Assembly (NCBI RefSeq): GCF_001636695.1
Contig: NZ_LGEL01000033.1
Coordinates: forward strand, 1-58,780
Direction of reading: 5' to 3'
Source of the DNA: Pedobacter panaciterrae
GTDB lineage: Bacteria; Bacteroidota; Bacteroidia; Sphingobacteriales; Sphingobacteriaceae
DNA: 58,780 nt
Shown here one piece after another: positions 51,384-58,780 of the stretch (its first letter is position 1; each line of letters starts with the position of its first letter). A program made the translations under genes and the position numbers. Below the pieces are notes generated by a model. The model saw nothing but the letters and a program-made list of their open reading frames with translations, searched no databases and was not told the DNA's origin.

Positions 51384-52109
51384 ATGGGATCAAACGCTCT
51401 AACCCAATCCGAACTGAAACATAGTTGCCAGGCTCAACTGTTATCGCTAGGAAACAGCATTAATCACAATGCTTTAAGAATAGAAGATATTGGGAATTAT
51501 ATACCAGGAAGTGTAATGGTTCAGGATTTAAGTCGGATGACTAACACCTACATGAACCAGACAGGGTGTGACATCCTGAAACATAGCAGCGAAGAACTGG
51601 AACTATTGGGCCCAGCTTATTTCAGTAAGTTTTTTCCGGTTGAAGAAATCACTATCCTGAAATCAGAGTTACAGAATTTTGCAATGGAAAACGATGCCGG
51701 TAGAATACATTCTTTTTTCCAGCGTGTTAGACCAGATAACCATAGCGATTACAAATGGTATTTTACCACTTCAAGGTTATATCCTTCAAGTGATTCCGGT
51801 GAAGGTTTAAAAATGATGCATATTGCTATTCCTGCCGATACCTTGAGTTATGCAGGTAGAAAGCTAAGTACCCTGGTGCAGGATGATGAACTGATCCGTA
51901 AAAACCTGCATAAGTTTGTGCTGCTAACTCTGAGGGAGAAGGAAGTGATCCGACTTATTGTAGAAGGTAAAAGCAGTGCCGAAATTGCAAACTGCCTGTT
52001 CTTGTCTATTCACACCGTAAACAACCACCGAAAAAACATCATTCATAAGCTTGAAGTAACCTCTTTGTCGCAGCTGATCAAGTTTGCAGTTGCTTTTGCG
52101 ATCATTTAG
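51384..52109 (+). CDS. PAS domain-LuxR-type transcriptional regulator
   Basis: A 241-residue cytosolic regulator. A PAS-like domain covers about 40-150 (GSVMVQDLSRMTNTYMNQTGCDIL ... SDYKWYFTTSRLYP). A LuxR/GerE helix-turn-helix lies at about 178-238, with LTLREKEVIRLIVEGKSSAEIANCLFLSIHTVNNHRKNI. There is no receiver domain, so it does not take phosphate from the two kinases upstream in the usual way; the PAS domain would sense a small ligand or redox state. Its own promoter has a palindrome upstream. A different 21-bp motif recurs upstream of the genes at 52289 and 56482, which may be its targets; that is inference. Confidence 0.85.
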   Translation: MGSNALTQSELKHSCQAQLLSLGNSINHNALRIEDIGNYIPGSVMVQDLSRMTNTYMNQTGCDILKHSSEELELLGPAYFSKFFPVEEITILKSELQNFAMENDAGRIHSFFQRVRPDNHSDYKWYFTTSRLYPSSDSGEGLKMMHIAIPADTLSYAGRKLSTLVQDDELIRKNLHKFVLLTLREKEVIRLIVEGKSSAEIANCLFLSIHTVNNHRKNIIHKLEVTSLSQLIKFAVAFAII

Positions 52110-52153
52110 GTTTACCACTTTCTTTCCCGTTGAGTAAGAATTTTTATCAGATA

Positions 52154-52174
52154 AATAGCTATAACTAGCTATTG
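52154..52174 (+). promoter_or_regulatory. Shared 21-bp motif, copy 1
   Basis: AATAGCTATAACTAG, two free bases, ATTG. The same motif stands on the opposite strand at 56322-56342 (19 of 21 bases identical). It lies 115-135 bases upstream of the gene at 52289. Confidence 0.5.
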
Positions 52175-52212
52175 ACCAGTTGTTTGGTGTTTTGCAACTT
52201 GTATAAGAATTA

Positions 52213-52272
52213 ATGCCAAAATCAGTTCCACCTGCTACTCCAGCTCAACCGGCAGCACCACGAGGATCATAA
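52213..52272 (+). CDS. 19-codon Pro/Ala-rich small ORF
   Basis: ATG-to-TAA frame encoding MPKSVPPATPAQPAAPRGS, 16 bases before the start of the 132-aa gene. Its composition (five Ala and six Pro of 19 residues, GC-richer than the flanks) is unlike the random AT-rich spacer around it. It could be a leader peptide, whose proline runs slow ribosomes, or the tail of a vanished gene. No family can be assigned. Confidence 0.35.
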   Translation: MPKSVPPATPAQPAAPRGS

Positions 52273-52288
52273 ACTAAAAAGAAGCTAT

Positions 52289-52687
52289 ATGCCAAATATA
52301 AAATTACTATTCAAAGAAGCAGTATCTCAAACATCACTAACTGATGTTTATCAGGTAGATGAGTCCAATAGATTGGTTAAAATAAATCTGGTCATCGGTG
52401 ATATTGGCCAGGCCTCAATTTCAACAATAAAACTTGATGATGAGGTACTTCTAAACGAGCATTTGGGGAGCCTGGTCGATTTTTCAATAGGTAGAAACAG
52501 TGCTATCGTCAATAGATTTCTGAACATCACAACTATCGTCACCGATGTCAGTCAAGATCATAACAGAACAGGAATTGATTTTTCTATTAAGGGTGGCGTA
52601 AACCTTTACCACTGTGCGTTGAGCAAACAGGTGAGTAACCAGGGCGATTCAGTAGGCTATAAAATTGAGATCTTTTTTTATCAATAA
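52289..52687 (+). CDS. Hypothetical 132-residue soluble protein
   Basis: A 132-residue protein without signal peptide or membrane segments. The sequence is rich in alternating beta strands (LVKINLVIGDIGQASISTIKLDDEVLL ... IVNRFLNITTIVTDVS ... GIDFSIKGGVNLYHCALSK), suggesting a small beta-barrel or jelly roll. I do not recognise the family. The following gene, for a secreted barrel-like protein, starts two bases after the stop, so the two are translationally linked and probably act together, although only the second is exported by a visible signal. Confidence 0.75.
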   Translation: MPNIKLLFKEAVSQTSLTDVYQVDESNRLVKINLVIGDIGQASISTIKLDDEVLLNEHLGSLVDFSIGRNSAIVNRFLNITTIVTDVSQDHNRTGIDFSIKGGVNLYHCALSKQVSNQGDSVGYKIEIFFYQ

Positions 52688-52689
52688 TT

Positions 52690-53937
52690 ATGAAAACCAG
52701 AATACTTTTTGCCCTTATTTTTGGCTGTACGGTCAGATTATTTGCGCAAACCGAGGCAATTGATACCTCTAAGGTGAATCTTGATGTATTAAAAGCACCA
52801 TCTTCACCAGCCTTTAATTTATTGGGATTGAGTCCAAGTGATATAGACAGGCCAACCGATGTAAATGCGTTTGCGCTTTCCTTACAGAATTCAACCAAAA
52901 ACTTTACAGCGCTGCCTAATAGTTATGCCGTAGAACTGGCGCCAGTTTATTTATTTCAGAAAAAGCTGATCACTTTAGATCAGTTTAAAGCATCCGATTT
53001 TAAGCATGTCTTTTGGCAAAGTTTTACTTTATCCATGGGTTATACGCATATGGGGCCAGAGGGTAAAGAAGACGTGGATAGTCTCCGTAAATCTAAAGCT
53101 GGCTTTGGTTTCAAATTCTCCATAATCAGGCCTAAGTTTTCAGAACAGACACAGAATGTGTACGACAATTTGGTTATTCAGCAGAAAATAATGCTAAAAA
53201 ATTATTTCAGCGCTGAAGCAAAACATGCGCTTACAAAAGAAGTTGTGCTGGTTCGGGATTCTTTGCGTAAACTAACAAGCATTTATCCGCGTGGAGATGA
53301 GCGCATAGTTTCGGAAAGAACACGACTTATGGCTAGATTGGAAGAACTAAACACCAAAATCAACGAAGATGGGAATGTGGAATTGGAAGGTACTGAAGCG
53401 TTTCAGACAGCAAAGAAAATAGCTGCTGATTTTAAAATTGAGCGTGTAGGACCTTTTCTTGATTTTGCAGCCGGTTTAACTTTGGATTTTCCTGATGACA
53501 GGTTCAACAATAGTTTGGTTAGTAAAGGCGGTGCCTGGCTCACAGGTGGCTTTGAAAGTGGAAATCAAGGATTAACAGTGATGGGGATCGCAAGGTATCT
53601 GTTTCAGCCAGACAAAATATTTGCCGATGATAATAATGTGATCCAGTCTAAAGATGTATCAACCTTTGATGCCGGCGGCAAATTGTTGTTTAATGGTTTT
53701 AGTGGACGCCTGGCCTTAAGTACAGAAGTGATTTATAGAAGCATTCTTACCACGAGTACAATTGATCCGTCCTGGCGGTTAGTTTTTAATACGGAATACG
53801 ATATTGGAAAAAATAAAAAGTTAACTTTTGCATTTGGAAGGAACTTTGACGGAGCTATAAGTAAGGGAGGCAATCTTATTGCAGCTCTGAACTTTATTAG
53901 CTCATTTGGCTCTGCAAGGAAGATTTCTTCCAATTGA
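52690..53937 (+). CDS. Secreted, probably outer-membrane protein of unknown family
   Basis: A 415-residue protein with signal peptide (RLFAQ). Strand-like segments with alternating aromatics (FWQSFTLSMGYTHMG, AGFGFKFSIIRPKF, GPFLDFAAGLTLDFP, GKLLFNGFSGRLALSTEVIYRS, WRLVFNTEYDIGKNKKLTFAFGRNFDG) suggest an outer-membrane barrel. A charged helical insert (about 150-245, with VLVRDSLRKLTSIYPRGDERIVSERTRLMARLEELNTKIN) may form a coiled coil. The N-terminal segment has a proline-rich PSSPAFNLLGLSPSDIDRP motif. No named family is recognised. It follows the 132-residue protein by two bases. Confidence 0.75.
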   Translation: MKTRILFALIFGCTVRLFAQTEAIDTSKVNLDVLKAPSSPAFNLLGLSPSDIDRPTDVNAFALSLQNSTKNFTALPNSYAVELAPVYLFQKKLITLDQFKASDFKHVFWQSFTLSMGYTHMGPEGKEDVDSLRKSKAGFGFKFSIIRPKFSEQTQNVYDNLVIQQKIMLKNYFSAEAKHALTKEVVLVRDSLRKLTSIYPRGDERIVSERTRLMARLEELNTKINEDGNVELEGTEAFQTAKKIAADFKIERVGPFLDFAAGLTLDFPDDRFNNSLVSKGGAWLTGGFESGNQGLTVMGIARYLFQPDKIFADDNNVIQSKDVSTFDAGGKLLFNGFSGRLALSTEVIYRSILTTSTIDPSWRLVFNTEYDIGKNKKLTFAFGRNFDGAISKGGNLIAALNFISSFGSARKISSN

Positions 53938-53962
53938 TTTTATAGTCACATTTTGAATGGTG

Positions 53963-55471
53963 CTAACTCTTTAAATTCTCAAGCCAATCGTAAAAATCTA
54001 AATAGATCATTTCAGGGATTTCCTTGTTAAAACTCTCACATAGTAATTCCGAATCTGACTTTGTTTCTTTCATATCTAGTATTTCCCTATCCCTTTTTAG
54101 TAGTGCGGAATAGAAATTTGAGAGATTACCAGTATCCTGCATATATAGGATGAAATATCTTGAAAGTGCATATTTATAGTGACTCAGGTAGTTTTCTAGA
54201 AAAACATCTAATATAGGGCTCAATTCATGCGCATGTTCCTGATACATTTGGCGTAAATAGCTGGTTCTTGAAGATCCATTTTTGATATATCTAATAAAAT
54301 CAAACTTAATTCGTGCCCTCTGTTCAGCACTAAAAGTATAATTGGCACCTTTTATCAGTGAGTCAATAGGGAAATTTATAAAATTTTCTTTCAGAATTGC
54401 GCCCCTCCAATTTTTCTTTCCTACCAGCATTTGTTCAGAAAATTGAGATTCTTCATACAATGAGGCCAGTCCTTCTTCAAACCATTGAGGTATGAAATTA
54501 AAAGTTGATTTGATTAATACATGTATCAGTTCATGCTTCAGCGTTCCAATCATATCAGAAGCAGGTATCCAGGCTATAATGGTATTATCCTCAGGACTAG
54601 AATAACCAAGCGGTTCAAATGTAATATTATTTTGATAATACCGGCCTATAAACGGACGGACAGCATTGTAGTCTTGTATAAGATTGATAACAATGTAATC
54701 CTCTGGCATATCCATCTGAAAAGAACGGCTATAAAAAGCCAGTACTTTTTCAAGATTATCGCTTACTGTAGAGAGATTTAGTGGTGTAGATTTATCTGCG
54801 ATAATTAAAAAATTTTCAGATGTTAAGTATTTAGTGCTTTTTCCAAACCGACCCAATCTTTTTTGTAACGCAACGGTATCTGCCTTTGCGACCCTATCGT
54901 TAATTAGTGTTGTTGGGCTGTTGTTTCCTGTAGCCGGCAGATTTGTTACCTCTGTTGACTTATCTCTATATATATATGAAAAAACATCGGGACCCATGCT
55001 CTTAAATATTCCCTCTTTTTCCAAACTCTCACTGATGAGCATAAAAGTTTTGTAGCTCCCTGCGACCCTGCCTTCCTGGCTTTGGCCACTTTGTCTTGAA
55101 TTGGAACGACTTGCTAATAGATTTAGTTCTACTTCACCACTCTGGCAAACTTTAAAAAGGCCTCTTTTCAATACCAGTTGTTCACTGGGGTCCATAGAGG
55201 TATAATAACCATCAATGATAGCTGATACTTGTTCGCAGGTTTTATCCCGATCTGTACTGGTAAGACATATACTAGACAGGATCATATAATCCAGTGCAGG
55301 AATGCCCTTACCTTTAAAGGTATTCCTGTATGCCTTTCCTAATTGAATGACCTCTTTGTATTTTTTTTCTGACCACTTCGATCGTATTTCCTCAAATTTA
55401 GTTTGGGCTAGAACGGGTATTGAGCCTAAAAAAATGCAGACTATATAACTAAGAATCATTAACTTTTTCAT
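53963..55471 (-). CDS. Secreted gluzincin-type metallopeptidase (Peptidase_MA-like)
   Basis: A 502-residue secreted protein; the signal peptide MKKLMILSYIVCIFLGSIPV is followed by LAQ. Residues 303-335 carry the gluzincin pattern: HELIH (H313, E314, H317) followed after 14 residues by WFEEGLAS, whose Glu is the third zinc ligand. This matches the Peptidase_MA/DUF1570-like clan. The N-terminal 200 residues are helical, repeat-like and contain four cysteines. A start at 55501 would add ten residues before the signal peptide and overlap the upstream gene, so 55471 is preferred, one base after the stop of the membrane-protein gene. The substrate is unknown; the co-encoded membrane protein and nearby barrels are candidates. 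Confidence 0.82.
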   Translation of the reverse strand: MKKLMILSYIVCIFLGSIPVLAQTKFEEIRSKWSEKKYKEVIQLGKAYRNTFKGKGIPALDYMILSSICLTSTDRDKTCEQVSAIIDGYYTSMDPSEQLVLKRGLFKVCQSGEVELNLLASRSNSRQSGQSQEGRVAGSYKTFMLISESLEKEGIFKSMGPDVFSYIYRDKSTEVTNLPATGNNSPTTLINDRVAKADTVALQKRLGRFGKSTKYLTSENFLIIADKSTPLNLSTVSDNLEKVLAFYSRSFQMDMPEDYIVINLIQDYNAVRPFIGRYYQNNITFEPLGYSSPEDNTIIAWIPASDMIGTLKHELIHVLIKSTFNFIPQWFEEGLASLYEESQFSEQMLVGKKNWRGAILKENFINFPIDSLIKGANYTFSAEQRARIKFDFIRYIKNGSSRTSYLRQMYQEHAHELSPILDVFLENYLSHYKYALSRYFILYMQDTGNLSNFYSALLKRDREILDMKETKSDSELLCESFNKEIPEMIYLDFYDWLENLKS

Positions 55472-55472
55472 G

Positions 55473-56093
55473 TCACTTCTGAGCGTTGAGTAAAGAATCA
55501 AAAGCTATTTTCTTAGTAGAATCTGTTATATGAGGGCGCCTGAAATCCGGGTTATCCACACCAGTCTGTTGATTTTCCCCTACTGAAAACCCCTGAATAT
55601 AAAGAGGGGTGTCCGTAACATCCAGCGTTGACTTACTTGAAATTGAAAAACAAATTAAAATAACTCCAAGCACAGAAAGAATAACTCCAGGAGAACCTGA
55701 AAGAATTTTTAACGAAAGTTTGTCGCTCCCGGCACTTAAATCGGTTGGATTTTCCGAGAACTTACCAAGTATAAAGATTGCGCCGATAAAAGCAAGTGTA
55801 ACTCCTGTCAAAAAAGATAGATTTAAAGTAAGCATTCTGCTCCTAACAAGAAGCTGAGCATGGTAATATCGATTGCTTAGTGTGAATTTCTCGAGAGCAT
55901 ATAGGTCTTTCCATTGTTCAACCCGCTCCGGTAGTTTTTTTTTATTTACTTCACTAGAAAATATCGGTGGCTTTGCTAAAGTTTTCTGAATTTCATTAGT
56001 TTCGATAAAGAAAAATGCCATAAATATGAGCGCTAGCAAACCAATGCCACTAATGAAAAAAGGTAATAGAAATTTTTGCCATGGTGAGTCCAT
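55473..56093 (-). CDS. Hypothetical three-helix membrane protein
   Basis: A 206-residue membrane protein with hydrophobic segments at about 8-30 (FLLPFFISGIGLLALIFMAFFF), 90-111 and 132-152. A charged loop of about 55 residues lies between the first two, and a C-terminal tail of about 50 residues includes SVGENQQTGVDNPDFRRP. No family is recognised. It is directly upstream of the gluzincin peptidase (one base between stop and start), so the two are made together and may form a complex in the inner membrane and periplasm. Confidence 0.7.
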   Translation of the reverse strand: MDSPWQKFLLPFFISGIGLLALIFMAFFFIETNEIQKTLAKPPIFSSEVNKKKLPERVEQWKDLYALEKFTLSNRYYHAQLLVRSRMLTLNLSFLTGVTLAFIGAIFILGKFSENPTDLSAGSDKLSLKILSGSPGVILSVLGVILICFSISSKSTLDVTDTPLYIQGFSVGENQQTGVDNPDFRRPHITDSTKKIAFDSLLNAQK

Positions 56094-56481
56094 TCTTGAG
56101 AAGTTAAAATTTAAATGTTAAACTGTTTTTATTTCATATCATCATTAAAGCCTAATCCTCGAAATATCAACCAAAAGGCTTGTTTTAAGTTGTCAGAGGA
56201 TTTACTTAAATATAAGTATTTACTATCAATGTGAGTTCTGAGTTATCACGAAAAATTCTATTTTACAGTAAGGCTGGTCAAATATCAACTCCAATAGTTC
56301 GTTTCTGTATAGCTCGTCTAACAATGACTAGTTATAGCTATTCCATGACAGACAAGATATATTGAACTTGTCAGCGCGCCAAGATTTAACATCTATGGCA
56401 ACAAATGTGCTTTCTTATAAAAAAAAGGTTAGCCTGGCGAGAATTATTAAGAATCATCAACACAACATTTAATAATGCTAT
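56094..56481. other. 388-base divergent intergenic region
   Basis: The space between the divergent membrane-protein/peptidase operon and the 422-residue secreted protein gene. Apart from the shared 21-bp motif at 56322-56342 and AT-rich stretches I see no gene, repeat or RNA structure in it. Confidence 0.6.
56322..56342 (-). promoter_or_regulatory. Shared 21-bp motif, copy 2
   Basis: Reads AATAGCTATAACTAG-NN-ATTG on the minus strand, identical to 52154-52174 except for the two middle bases. It stands in the divergent gap and could serve the peptidase operon, the 422-residue protein gene, or both. Confidence 0.5.
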
Positions 56482-57750
56482 ATGAAATCACTTTTTTTAT
56501 TATTTAGTCTGTATTGTATTTCATTTTCAGGTATGGCGCAAAGCAAACTTGAGGTCAGTTTTAACAAACCTAAAATGAACTTGCAAAGGAATAAGGAAGA
56601 CCGAGTCTATAAAATAGACTTTAGTGTTAAATATACTGATACTGAAAAGTTCGCTAATTATAGATTGGCAATAAAAGTGAAATCTACTTTATTGGCGAAG
56701 GATTATGTTTTAGACTTTAAAGAAACGGCATTGAGCAACCTAGACGAATTAAATAGTGCTTATCTGACCATTCTGAGAGACAGCCTTAATGATAGGGACC
56801 GTAAGATCGTCCTGAGCCTTGATGTTAAAAATGCTGACGACGAGCCTGCTGACAGCGTTTTAGGAAGTCATAAAGAAATAGAAATATTAGTGAATGGATC
56901 TTTAACTGCGGATACCTTAAAAGACTTTAATTACCTGGCCTATATAGGAACCAACTTCGATCTTGTTGATGGCATAAAAGCTAAAAATTTGTTTTTTGCT
57001 ACCAATATTTTTCTGCGGCCGAACAATAAAATACTTAACGGTGGTTTCTATTTGAGTTTATTTGGAAACAGAACAATGATGGCAAATGATTCCATCACTA
57101 ATGTGAAACGGACTTATAAAATACAGGGACTGACTGATTCTACCATTACTAATTTCAGAGAACAAACGGATTTATTCACTACAAAAGTTTCCGATAATTT
57201 AGGAGCATACATGAGCCCCTTAATTCATCTTGGTCCGTTAAGCAACATAGAGAATGATGTTCAGGTATATTTTTCACCTTCTCTGGAGTTTATCTGGAGG
57301 AGAACAACTACAACAAATATTTATACTAACGGCCGAAATAGAGATTCAGTAAATGTGCGGGGTACAAACAATGGCCTAATTGAATTAGGCAACAAATCAA
57401 TCCAATATGGGAACGAGTATAATTTTAATATTGGATATGTGGGTTTGTTCCTGGTTCATGAAAGCAAGCAGATCAGTATGCGGGTGCATTTGAGCATTGG
57501 TCGGAGCAGAATCTTTTATCCTGAAAGAACAAGTAATATGTCTACTGAAAATACCATTAAATATTTGAAGGATTCAGATTATTTTTTTACTGGCCGGGCA
57601 TGGATTACAGAAGCTAGCTCCGGCATAACCTTACAAGCTGAGGTTACAAATACAAAAAACAACCCCAAACCCTATTATGGGGTTACACTCTCAAAAGCAC
57701 TTAATTTTAAAAACTTTGGGACATTTTTTAGCCCAATCACAAGCAGATAA
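56482..57750 (+). CDS. Secreted, probably outer-membrane protein of unknown family
   Basis: A 422-residue protein with signal peptide (SGMAQ). Residues 20-130 look like a beta-sandwich (KLEVSFNKPKMNLQRN ... YKIDFSVKYTD). From about 150 onward the sequence is a run of barrel-like strands (YLAYIGTNFDLVDGIKAKNLFFATNIFLRP, GGFYLSLFGNRTMM, VYFSPSLEFIWRR, YNFNIGYVGLFLVHES, ISMRVHLSIGRSRIFYP) ending near KNFGTFFSPITSR. It is of similar size and plan to the protein at 52690-53937 but not obviously homologous. The family is unknown. A copy of the shared motif stands 140 bases upstream. Confidence 0.74.
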   Translation: MKSLFLLFSLYCISFSGMAQSKLEVSFNKPKMNLQRNKEDRVYKIDFSVKYTDTEKFANYRLAIKVKSTLLAKDYVLDFKETALSNLDELNSAYLTILRDSLNDRDRKIVLSLDVKNADDEPADSVLGSHKEIEILVNGSLTADTLKDFNYLAYIGTNFDLVDGIKAKNLFFATNIFLRPNNKILNGGFYLSLFGNRTMMANDSITNVKRTYKIQGLTDSTITNFREQTDLFTTKVSDNLGAYMSPLIHLGPLSNIENDVQVYFSPSLEFIWRRTTTTNIYTNGRNRDSVNVRGTNNGLIELGNKSIQYGNEYNFNIGYVGLFLVHESKQISMRVHLSIGRSRIFYPERTSNMSTENTIKYLKDSDYFFTGRAWITEASSGITLQAEVTNTKNNPKPYYGVTLSKALNFKNFGTFFSPITSR

Positions 57751-57825
57751 ATCAATCTAGAAATTGTCAATTAAATTCATATACTTGTTAGGGGTAAATA
57801 TTATTTAACTAAATAGACGCTTCTT

Positions 57826-58197
57826 ATGTTTAAAAATCCTTTTTCTTTTAATGGCCGGATTAGAAGGCTGGAGTATGGGCTCAGCAATTTGATATTCATT
57901 GTGCCATATTTTCTGATTATGCCTTATGTGCTATTGGGCAACGATCTTGAGAAAGTGGTAATATTGATTGTATATATCCCTCTTTCATGGTTCATTTTTG
58001 CTCAGGGTGCTAAACGTTGTCATGATAAAGGGGTGAATGGCTGGTGGCAATTGTTGCCGTTTTATGGGTTAGTATTGTTGTTTTATAAAGGTGATGAAGG
58101 AGAGAATGAGTATGGTGCGGATCCAAAGGGAGAGAAGGGGATTGGGAACAGTGAGCATAAAGGTAGATTAGGAGCCCCCGTTGATGATTTGGATTGA
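57826..58197 (+). CDS. DUF805 membrane protein
   Basis: A 123-residue inner-membrane protein of the DUF805 family: N-terminal PFSFNGRIRRLEYGLSNLIF, two or three membrane segments (about 22-42, 46-62 and 72-86), the family's RCHDKGVNGWW motif at about 69, and a Gly/Glu-rich C-terminal tail (GDEGENEYGADPKGEKG). The function of the family is unknown. It is 75 bases after the secreted-protein gene and may be a separate unit. Confidence 0.9.
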   Translation: MFKNPFSFNGRIRRLEYGLSNLIFIVPYFLIMPYVLLGNDLEKVVILIVYIPLSWFIFAQGAKRCHDKGVNGWWQLLPFYGLVLLFYKGDEGENEYGADPKGEKGIGNSEHKGRLGAPVDDLD

Positions 58198-58367
58198 AAA
58201 GTAAAGTTATAAATAGTAAAGTACCTTGGGAAACTATATGTTTTATTCCTGGTTGTTCGTCTGATGTTTATCAGATTGGAGATGCTGTTGTTGTTAATCT
58301 GTATCAGGTCTCATTTCAGATAATCTTTATTGATAAAGAAAAACAAAAAAGCTATCATAATCGTTCT

Positions 58368-58761
58368 ATGAAAGACATGACTGATGTACATTCTAAGGAA
58401 ATTCGCTCCTTTAACATGAGCAAAATAAAAGGGAAGGACACAAAACCTGAACTTGTAGTTCGCACTTTTTTGCATAGGAATGGATTTCGCTATCGTATTC
58501 ATGCAAAGGATCTTCCTGGCAAACCAGATATTGTCTTGCCTAAGTACAAAATGATAATTTTTGTGCATGGTTGTTTCTGGCATGGCCATGAAGGTTGTAA
58601 ATATTATGTAGTTCCAAAATCCAGGACTGAATGGTGGCTTAATAAAATAAACACTAATATATCTAAGGATCAGGCCGCGAAGTTGAAACTCACTGAACAA
58701 GGATGGAAAGTTAAAGAAATCTGGGAATGCGATTTAAAAAAGGTAAAAATTAAATCCACAC
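58368..58761 (+). CDS. vsr: Very-short-patch repair (Vsr) endonuclease, 3' truncated
   Basis: The first 131 residues of a Vsr T:G mismatch nicking endonuclease, cut by the contig end. The catalytic aspartate is D54 in LPGKPDIVLP (D51 in the E. coli enzyme). HGCFWHGHEGC provides the zinc and active-site cluster: C69, H72 (H69 in E. coli), H74 and C77, with C121 in IWEC as the last zinc ligand. R86/W89/W90 in KSRTEWW fit the DNA-contact region. Vsr repairs mismatches from deamination of 5-methylcytosine and is normally next to a C5-methyltransferase; that gene would lie beyond the contig edge. The ATG at 58368 is the first start in an otherwise open frame and fits the family's N terminus. Only about 15-25 residues are missing. 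Confidence 0.93.
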
Positions 58762-58780
58762 CTGTCTCTTATACACATCT
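58762..58780. other. Tn5/Nextera mosaic-end adapter (artefact)
   Basis: The final 19 bases are CTGTCTCTTATACACATCT, the reverse complement of the sequence at positions 1-19. Any residues translated from it (PVSYTHL) are not part of Vsr. Confidence 0.97.

Noticed and set aside
1-58780. tRNA, rRNA, integrase or prophage genes
   Set aside because: I looked for anticodon-arm patterns, rRNA segments and integrase or phage structural motifs by eye and saw none; a covariance-model search would be needed to exclude small RNAs.

Overview
This 58.8 kb contig comes from a Bacteroidota bacterium, most probably a Sphingobacteriaceae member such as Pedobacter. This is inferred from gene content: SusC/SusD, an ECF sigma/FecR pair, LytTR two-component genes, a CzcA-TolC fusion, TAnnTTTG-type promoters and very few Shine-Dalgarno sites. 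The sequence is AT-rich and coding-dense. Both ends are the 19-bp Tn5/Nextera mosaic end, which is library adapter and not genome. The adapter creates a false start for the first gene, and the last gene (vsr) is cut by the contig edge.

Layout. 0-6.5 kb: an SRPBCC protein, then a heavy-metal efflux operon (small His/Asp-rich membrane protein, CzcA-type RND pump fused to a TolC-like domain, lipoprotein adaptor). 6.6-12.1 kb: a GntR-type sugar regulator divergent from a secreted GH127-LamG-GH51 arabinofuranosidase, with a tandem 10-bp repeat between them. 12.1-16.2 kb: a LytS/LytR pair divergent from an outer-membrane beta-barrel receptor. 16.4-28.9 kb: a polysaccharide utilization locus (ECF sigma, FecR anti-sigma, SusC with STN domain, SusD, FAD oxidoreductase with golvesin-like tail, GH106-type rhamnosidase). 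Together with the arabinofuranosidase it points to an arabinose- and rhamnose-containing plant polysaccharide. 29.1-35.4 kb: membrane-anchored alpha/beta hydrolase, GAF/PAS histidine kinase, TlpA-like thioredoxin, DegT aminotransferase, glutaminyl cyclase. 35.4-39.5 kb: an M60 peptidase with a ricin-type lectin and an FG-GAP protein. 39.6-42.0 kb: an SRPBCC-like protein and three secreted unknowns.

42.2-48.4 kb holds two paralogous FtsX/MacB-type permeases. Both have the same sigma54-like promoter and the same upstream box at equal distance. A short scar downstream fuses the start of a lost secreted gene to the tail of a lost third permease. 48.5-52.1 kb holds two histidine kinases without receivers and a PAS-LuxR regulator.

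52.2-57.8 kb is the least explained part: a 19-codon Pro/Ala-rich ORF, a 132-aa cytosolic protein, two barrel-like secreted proteins, a gluzincin peptidase and a membrane protein. Two transcription units here share a near-identical 21-bp motif in opposite orientations. The right end holds a DUF805 protein and a truncated Vsr endonuclease.

A palindromic repeat family (core arm CGTCATCTCGACGATAGGAG) occurs at four places. One copy is enlarged by 18-bp units on both arms, and one place is a tandem array of 131-bp period.
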